Below are positions 61,451 to 64,000 of a DNA stretch of 64,000 nt, in pieces. This DNA comes from Longimonas halophila (GTDB taxonomy: Bacteria > Bacteroidota > Rhodothermia > Rhodothermales > Salinibacteraceae): assembly GCF_002554705.1 (NCBI RefSeq), contig NZ_PDEP01000003.1:62001-126000 (forward strand). The letters run 5' to 3'. The notes beneath the pieces are model-generated. The model was not told the origin of the DNA. It saw only the letters and a list, made by a program, of their open reading frames with translations, and ran no database searches. Each line of letters begins with the position of its first letter. The first letter of the stretch is position 1. The translations under genes were made by a program, and so were the position numbers.

Positions 61451-61568
61451 GGAGATGGTTCCGTCGAATGTCATTCGACGGCTAAGCCTCCTACGTCGCC
61501 GTCCGCTCACCATGACAGGCTTCGTTGAGGGATGATGCCAGAGCAACTATCAAAATGAGGATTGACAG
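61451..61568. repeat. Dispersed repeat A, copy 3
   Basis: GGAGATGGTTCCG, CCGCTCACCATGACAGGC, TTCGTTGAGGGATGATGCCA and CTATCAAAATGAGGATTGAC match copies 1 and 2 in order. Within it, a 15-nt segment GTCGAATGTCATTCGAC forms a small palindrome. The repeat supplies the ATG that opens the adjacent gene remnant. Confidence 0.6.
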
Positions 61569-61704
61569 AGCTTTACCGACTCCGGTCCCGCATGAGCACA
61601 TCGACATTGACTTTTCGGCGCATCCCGAAGCATACCGCATCCAGCCGAATGAGAAGGGCGTGTTCAAGGTGGAGCCGTACAAAAGCGCGCTGCTCGAGCA
61701 CTGA
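61555..61704 (+). pseudogene. DUF4385-like gene fragment
   Basis: A 49-codon frame, from an ATG inside repeat A to TGA at 61702-61704. The encoded HIDIDFSAHPEAYRIQPNEK then GVFKVEPYKSALLEH matches the N-terminal block of DUF4385 proteins (iDFrxHPexYrvg..eqGVxlVePYKsexLphW) as I recall it; the stop falls where the Trp is expected, and nothing after it continues the family. Probably a truncated remnant. Confidence 0.55.
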
Positions 61705-61740
61705 GGCTTAGCTGTAAACTGCAGAAGCTATATGAGACCA

Positions 61741-62025
61741 TCAAAATAGATTAGTGACGTTGTAAATATCTACTTTTTGTGCGCCCGAGGAGTTGGTGCG
61801 TATGCCGTATGCTTTTCCGTCTTTGACAACTTGCAGGAAGACAATTCCTTCTAACGTAAACTCCGACAACTGCTGGCCACTTTCATCAAACACGCGATAT
61901 GTGGTATTTCCTTCGTCGAACGCATCGGGATCATTCACGGCAATCCAGATTCGATTTTCTGTATCCACAACCATGTGCTCAAATGCAGGCATGGCATCAG
62001 GGGCCTCACGCCGCAGTTGCTCCAC
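61741..62025 (-). pseudogene. 6-bladed beta-propeller protein, C-terminal part after frameshift
   Basis: About 95 codons from a GTG; the same frame is open upstream to about 62055. Its residues (EQLRREAPDAMPAFEHMVVD, TENRIWIAVND, YRVFDESGQQLSEFTLEG) are the final blades of the propeller encoded next to it in another frame. Joining both by removing one base from the four-G run (minus strand; 62048-62051) gives one protein of about 370 residues, the usual family length. Confidence 0.75.
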
Positions 62026-62041
62026 CTGGTCTGAAGATAAC

Positions 62042-62869
62042 TCAGATCCCCATCCGCTGTATCTCGGTCTCCAACAACTCCTCTGTAACGGGTATAGAAG
62101 TGTGATTGTCTTCTACTACAGTCGCTGTATTTCCATTAACAGGACTGACGCTCTGAATCTCGATCCGTTCATTCATCCCATATAGGATGTCCCCGTCTTG
62201 ACCAACTGTAACGACGGGACGTTTGCCAAATGGCATGAGACGTACGGAAAAGCCTCCGTTTTCGAACACAATAAACTCTCGATCAGGAAGCGTGGCTACG
62301 GGATTTTCTTCTCCAAGAAAATGAATATGGATGGCCCGATCTTCATTTCGATTGCTCGGACTAAAGCCGCGTCCTGATACAACCACTTTTTCCCCGTCAG
62401 GCAACACCCAGATTCCGTGTAGCCCGACCAACGGGCCTCCAATCATGCTGGAGCTGAGTCCGTCGTCGCGCGATGGAATGGACGTGGTGGTACTCCGACT
62501 CATGTTGTCCGTGGGAAATGCGACAATCCGGCGGGCCGCACGGTCGTGTACAAACAGCGAATCGTTCGGCCCCATGTCCATACCAGAGATCGACTGAAAC
62601 TCTCCTGGTCCTTGCCCACGCCCTCCGAACGAGTCGTCGTATGATCCTTCTGAAGTGTATCTGTGCACCTGCATGTTGATGTAGTCGCCTACATAGACCC
62701 TGCTTTCTTCGTCTACAGCAATGCCTTGAATCAGGCCAATGCGCTCGTCCCCGATCTGAGCCTCGGGTTGATGCGGATCATCTGGAAGCCCCAGTCCAAA
62801 TAAGCCCACAAGCAGAGCGATGACGGATATGGAGGTGCTCATAACTGAACTTGTCTCTGTAGTTAACAT
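62042..62869 (-). CDS. 6-bladed beta-propeller protein, N-terminal part (frameshifted gene)
   Basis: 275 codons ending in a premature TGA. A signal peptide (STSISVIALLVGLFGLGLP) is followed by NHL-like blades: LIQGIAVDEESRVYVGDYIN, FGGRGQGPGEFQSISGMDMG and NERIEIQSVS. Resembles secreted 6-bladed propeller proteins of Bacteroidota. The start ATG (62869; ATG 62842 possible) overlaps the stop of the Cys-rich peptide gene by 7 nt, indicating coupling. See the C-terminal part for the frameshift. Confidence 0.8.
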   Translation of the reverse strand: MLTTETSSVMSTSISVIALLVGLFGLGLPDDPHQPEAQIGDERIGLIQGIAVDEESRVYVGDYINMQVHRYTSEGSYDDSFGGRGQGPGEFQSISGMDMGPNDSLFVHDRAARRIVAFPTDNMSRSTTTSIPSRDDGLSSSMIGGPLVGLHGIWVLPDGEKVVVSGRGFSPSNRNEDRAIHIHFLGEENPVATLPDREFIVFENGGFSVRLMPFGKRPVVTVGQDGDILYGMNERIEIQSVSPVNGNTATVVEDNHTSIPVTEELLETEIQRMGI

Positions 62870-63150
62870 GGATTCCTACATGCAAGTATCGCTTCTGGGC
62901 ACTCACATTCTTGTGGACCAGCACTGCAACCAGAGCATGTACAGCAAGCTCCTGACCCTGCGCAGCATTCAGGGGTATCGTCATTGATAAACGTACCCGC
63001 CAAAGTTCCACCGGTATCATTTGAGCCACACATATCTGCAACCTTCGCAGAAACAGCAGAGCGCGCAACCAGAAGGTCAGGTCCTTCTACAACTTCCACC
63101 TCTGGATTGTAACGAATCTCTTCGCCTTCAAAGGACGCGTTACTGTCCAT
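62863..63150 (-). CDS. Cysteine-rich small secreted-type protein (start codon unclear)
   Basis: 95 codons from ATG 63150. Eleven Cys fall in the last 55 residues (41, 62, 63, 69, 70, 72, 75, 82, 84, 91, 95), with clusters ECCAGSGACCTCSGCS and a terminal NPC. In frame upstream of the ATG is a signal-peptide-like stretch (LRHSVVPIFIVAITLIFSGF), but no ATG/GTG/TTG precedes it before a stop near 63245; the true start may use another codon or be lost. Bacteroidota have small Cys-containing peptides (NVEALA type) beside beta-propellers; the relation is inference. Confidence 0.6.
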   Translation of the reverse strand: MDSNASFEGEEIRYNPEVEVVEGPDLLVARSAVSAKVADMCGSNDTGGTLAGTFINDDTPECCAGSGACCTCSGCSAGPQECECPEAILACRNPC

Positions 63151-63707
63151 GACAAAGCCAGAGAAGATGAGTGTTATAGCAACTATGAAGATGGGAACTA
63201 CACTATGTCGAAGCCTATCTCTTTGGTGTTGGTGAACTTTTGATTATGACACACCACACCTTAATGGGGGGGCAGAAACTCAATGATTTAGACTCGTGAA
63301 ATGTGAAATTACAGGCAGTGCAAAAGACGTATGCACCACACCGAGCATGTCTACGATGCGGACGTCAGTCCTATGGCGTAGCACATCCCAGTGCACTGTC
63401 ACACGTGATTGTTTAGGTCGTTTGAGCGCACGGTCTCCCTCTCCAGGGGAGCGATTCGGAGCTTGCTTCTTTACCCTACACGTCAAGGTCATCCTGCCCC
63501 CCGACGACTGGCCGGGGGAAGGATCTCAATGCTCCCCTTGCACATGGGGCACCGGCTTCAGGAGCGGGCACGCTATAGCCCAGGAACTTGGCCTGAACAC
63601 CGCCCGGGACGTGCGCTGCGCTTCCAGTCCCGGGCTACAGATCCCTAAACACGTACTCTTCTCCTGGGAGAAGAGACTCAATACGTGAGGCAATAGCCGG
63701 GGCCCTC
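63151..63707. other. Intergenic region with palindromic repeats
   Basis: 557 nt. The first 95 nt may encode the signal peptide of the Cys-rich protein (minus strand). A seven-G run lies near 63266. CCCGGGAC/GTCCCGGG (63603-63634) forms a perfect 8-bp inverted repeat within a dispersed-repeat-like stretch (AGCCCGGGACTGGAAG on the minus strand). No supported gene. Confidence 0.5.
63656..63675 (-). terminator. Hairpin downstream of holA
   Basis: CTCTTCTC and GAGAAGAG form an 8-bp stem with a 4-nt loop, 33 nt past the holA stop; on the minus strand TACGTGTTT follows. Possible terminator; the T-tract is weak. Confidence 0.4.
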
Positions 63708-64000
63708 CTACCGCGCCGCCTGACGGTTCGGCATCAACTGGCGCAAGAGCAGCGTCAGGATTAGCATCGGGCCGCGCTGGCTGCCGCCTTTGAGCTCGTA
63801 GTCCGCCGCCACCAGGGCCTGATACGCCTGGGCCAGGCGTCCGCGGGTGTAGCGCTTGGCGCTCTGCACGTACTCGGACACGAAGTAGGACGACACCCCG
63901 ATTACGCCCGCCAGCTGACGGTTCGACTTGCGCTGCACGTCGGCAGGCTGTAGCTTCCAGAGCTTGTCGACGTAGGAATTCAGAATCGCCACAATCATGA
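63708..64000 (-). CDS. holA: DNA polymerase III delta subunit, C-terminal part (partial)
   Basis: The frame enters from beyond the window and ends at TAG 63708-63710; 97 residues are visible. LNSYVDKLWKLQPADVQ, LAGVIGVSSYFVSEYVQSAKRY, and LAQAYQALVAADYELKGGSQRG match the C-terminal helical domain of HolA, which contacts the clamp-loader collar. The catalytic-like N-terminal AAA+ part lies outside. Confidence 0.88.
   Translation of the reverse strand, partial: MIVAILNSYVDKLWKLQPADVQRKSNRQLAGVIGVSSYFVSEYVQSAKRYTRGRLAQAYQALVAADYELKGGSQRGPMLILTLLLRQLMPNRQAAR

Larger units (their letters stand above)
61252..61740. other. Intergenic region with repeat A copy 3 and a gene remnant
   Basis: The 489-nt gap holds dispersed repeat A (61451-61568) and the DUF4385-like fragment. 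The first 200 nt show no supported feature. Confidence 0.5.

Noticed and set aside
63280-63492. A 70-codon minus-strand frame upstream of the Cys-rich gene
   Set aside because: No family resemblance, lies among repeats, and has basic low-complexity composition unlike neighbouring acidic proteins.

Overview
The window is a dense, high-GC bacterial chromosome segment. It most resembles the Salinibacter-type Rhodothermota. The evidence is strongly acidic proteins, starts with little sign of Shine-Dalgarno sequences, an infC with no AUG/GUG/UUG start at the expected N-terminus, pheT followed by a coiled-coil gene and zapA, and many short palindromic repeats. This placement is inference from protein content and style. 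No rRNA operon, prophage, complete insertion sequence or CRISPR array is present.

Layout. 1-5493 (minus): truncated S41 protease, tatC, an orotate-type phosphoribosyltransferase, glyA, DUF4359-like and DUF4159 proteins. 5657-12063 (plus): two small membrane proteins, a 161-bp MITE, roxA, DinB, amidase, menB, aldo/keto reductase, GNAT. 12100-14688 (minus): thioesterase, then sepiapterin-reductase-like SDR, folE and a CX5HGH-type PTPS. The last three could together make tetrahydrobiopterin. 14956-30874 (plus): HIT, coaE, tRNA-Val, thrS-infC-rpmI-rplT-pheS-pheT in the classical order, a coiled-coil protein, zapA, uvrA, and a secreted S9 peptidase. 31105-49489 (mostly minus): envelope and polysaccharide genes (GT2, TPR protein, a WecA/CapD-like fusion, GT4), folC-tsaE, a lysC-lysA fusion, cyclophilin, UspA, flavin reductase, and a two-component system. 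49571-56533 (plus): five 11-bp direct repeats ahead of a CusCBA/CzcCBA-type metal efflux operon that ends with a PII-like gene and a membrane gene. 56547-64000: rarA, a degenerate MNT/HEPN pair, two Uma2 proteins around an RDD protein, a DUF4385 remnant, a frameshifted beta-propeller overlapping a Cys-rich peptide gene, and the 3' end of holA.

Most notable observations: (1) the MNT/HEPN pair and both Uma2 genes share a similar 47-nt upstream element exactly 22 nt before each start codon; (2) an OmpR/PhoB-type 11-bp repeat array lies between the response regulator and the efflux operon; (3) a Cys-rich secreted-type peptide is coupled to a 6-bladed beta-propeller, and both genes carry lesions; (4) a three-gene pterin operon; (5) a WecA-CapD-type fusion; (6) a non-AUG infC start; (7) several families of short dispersed repeats confined to intergenic DNA.
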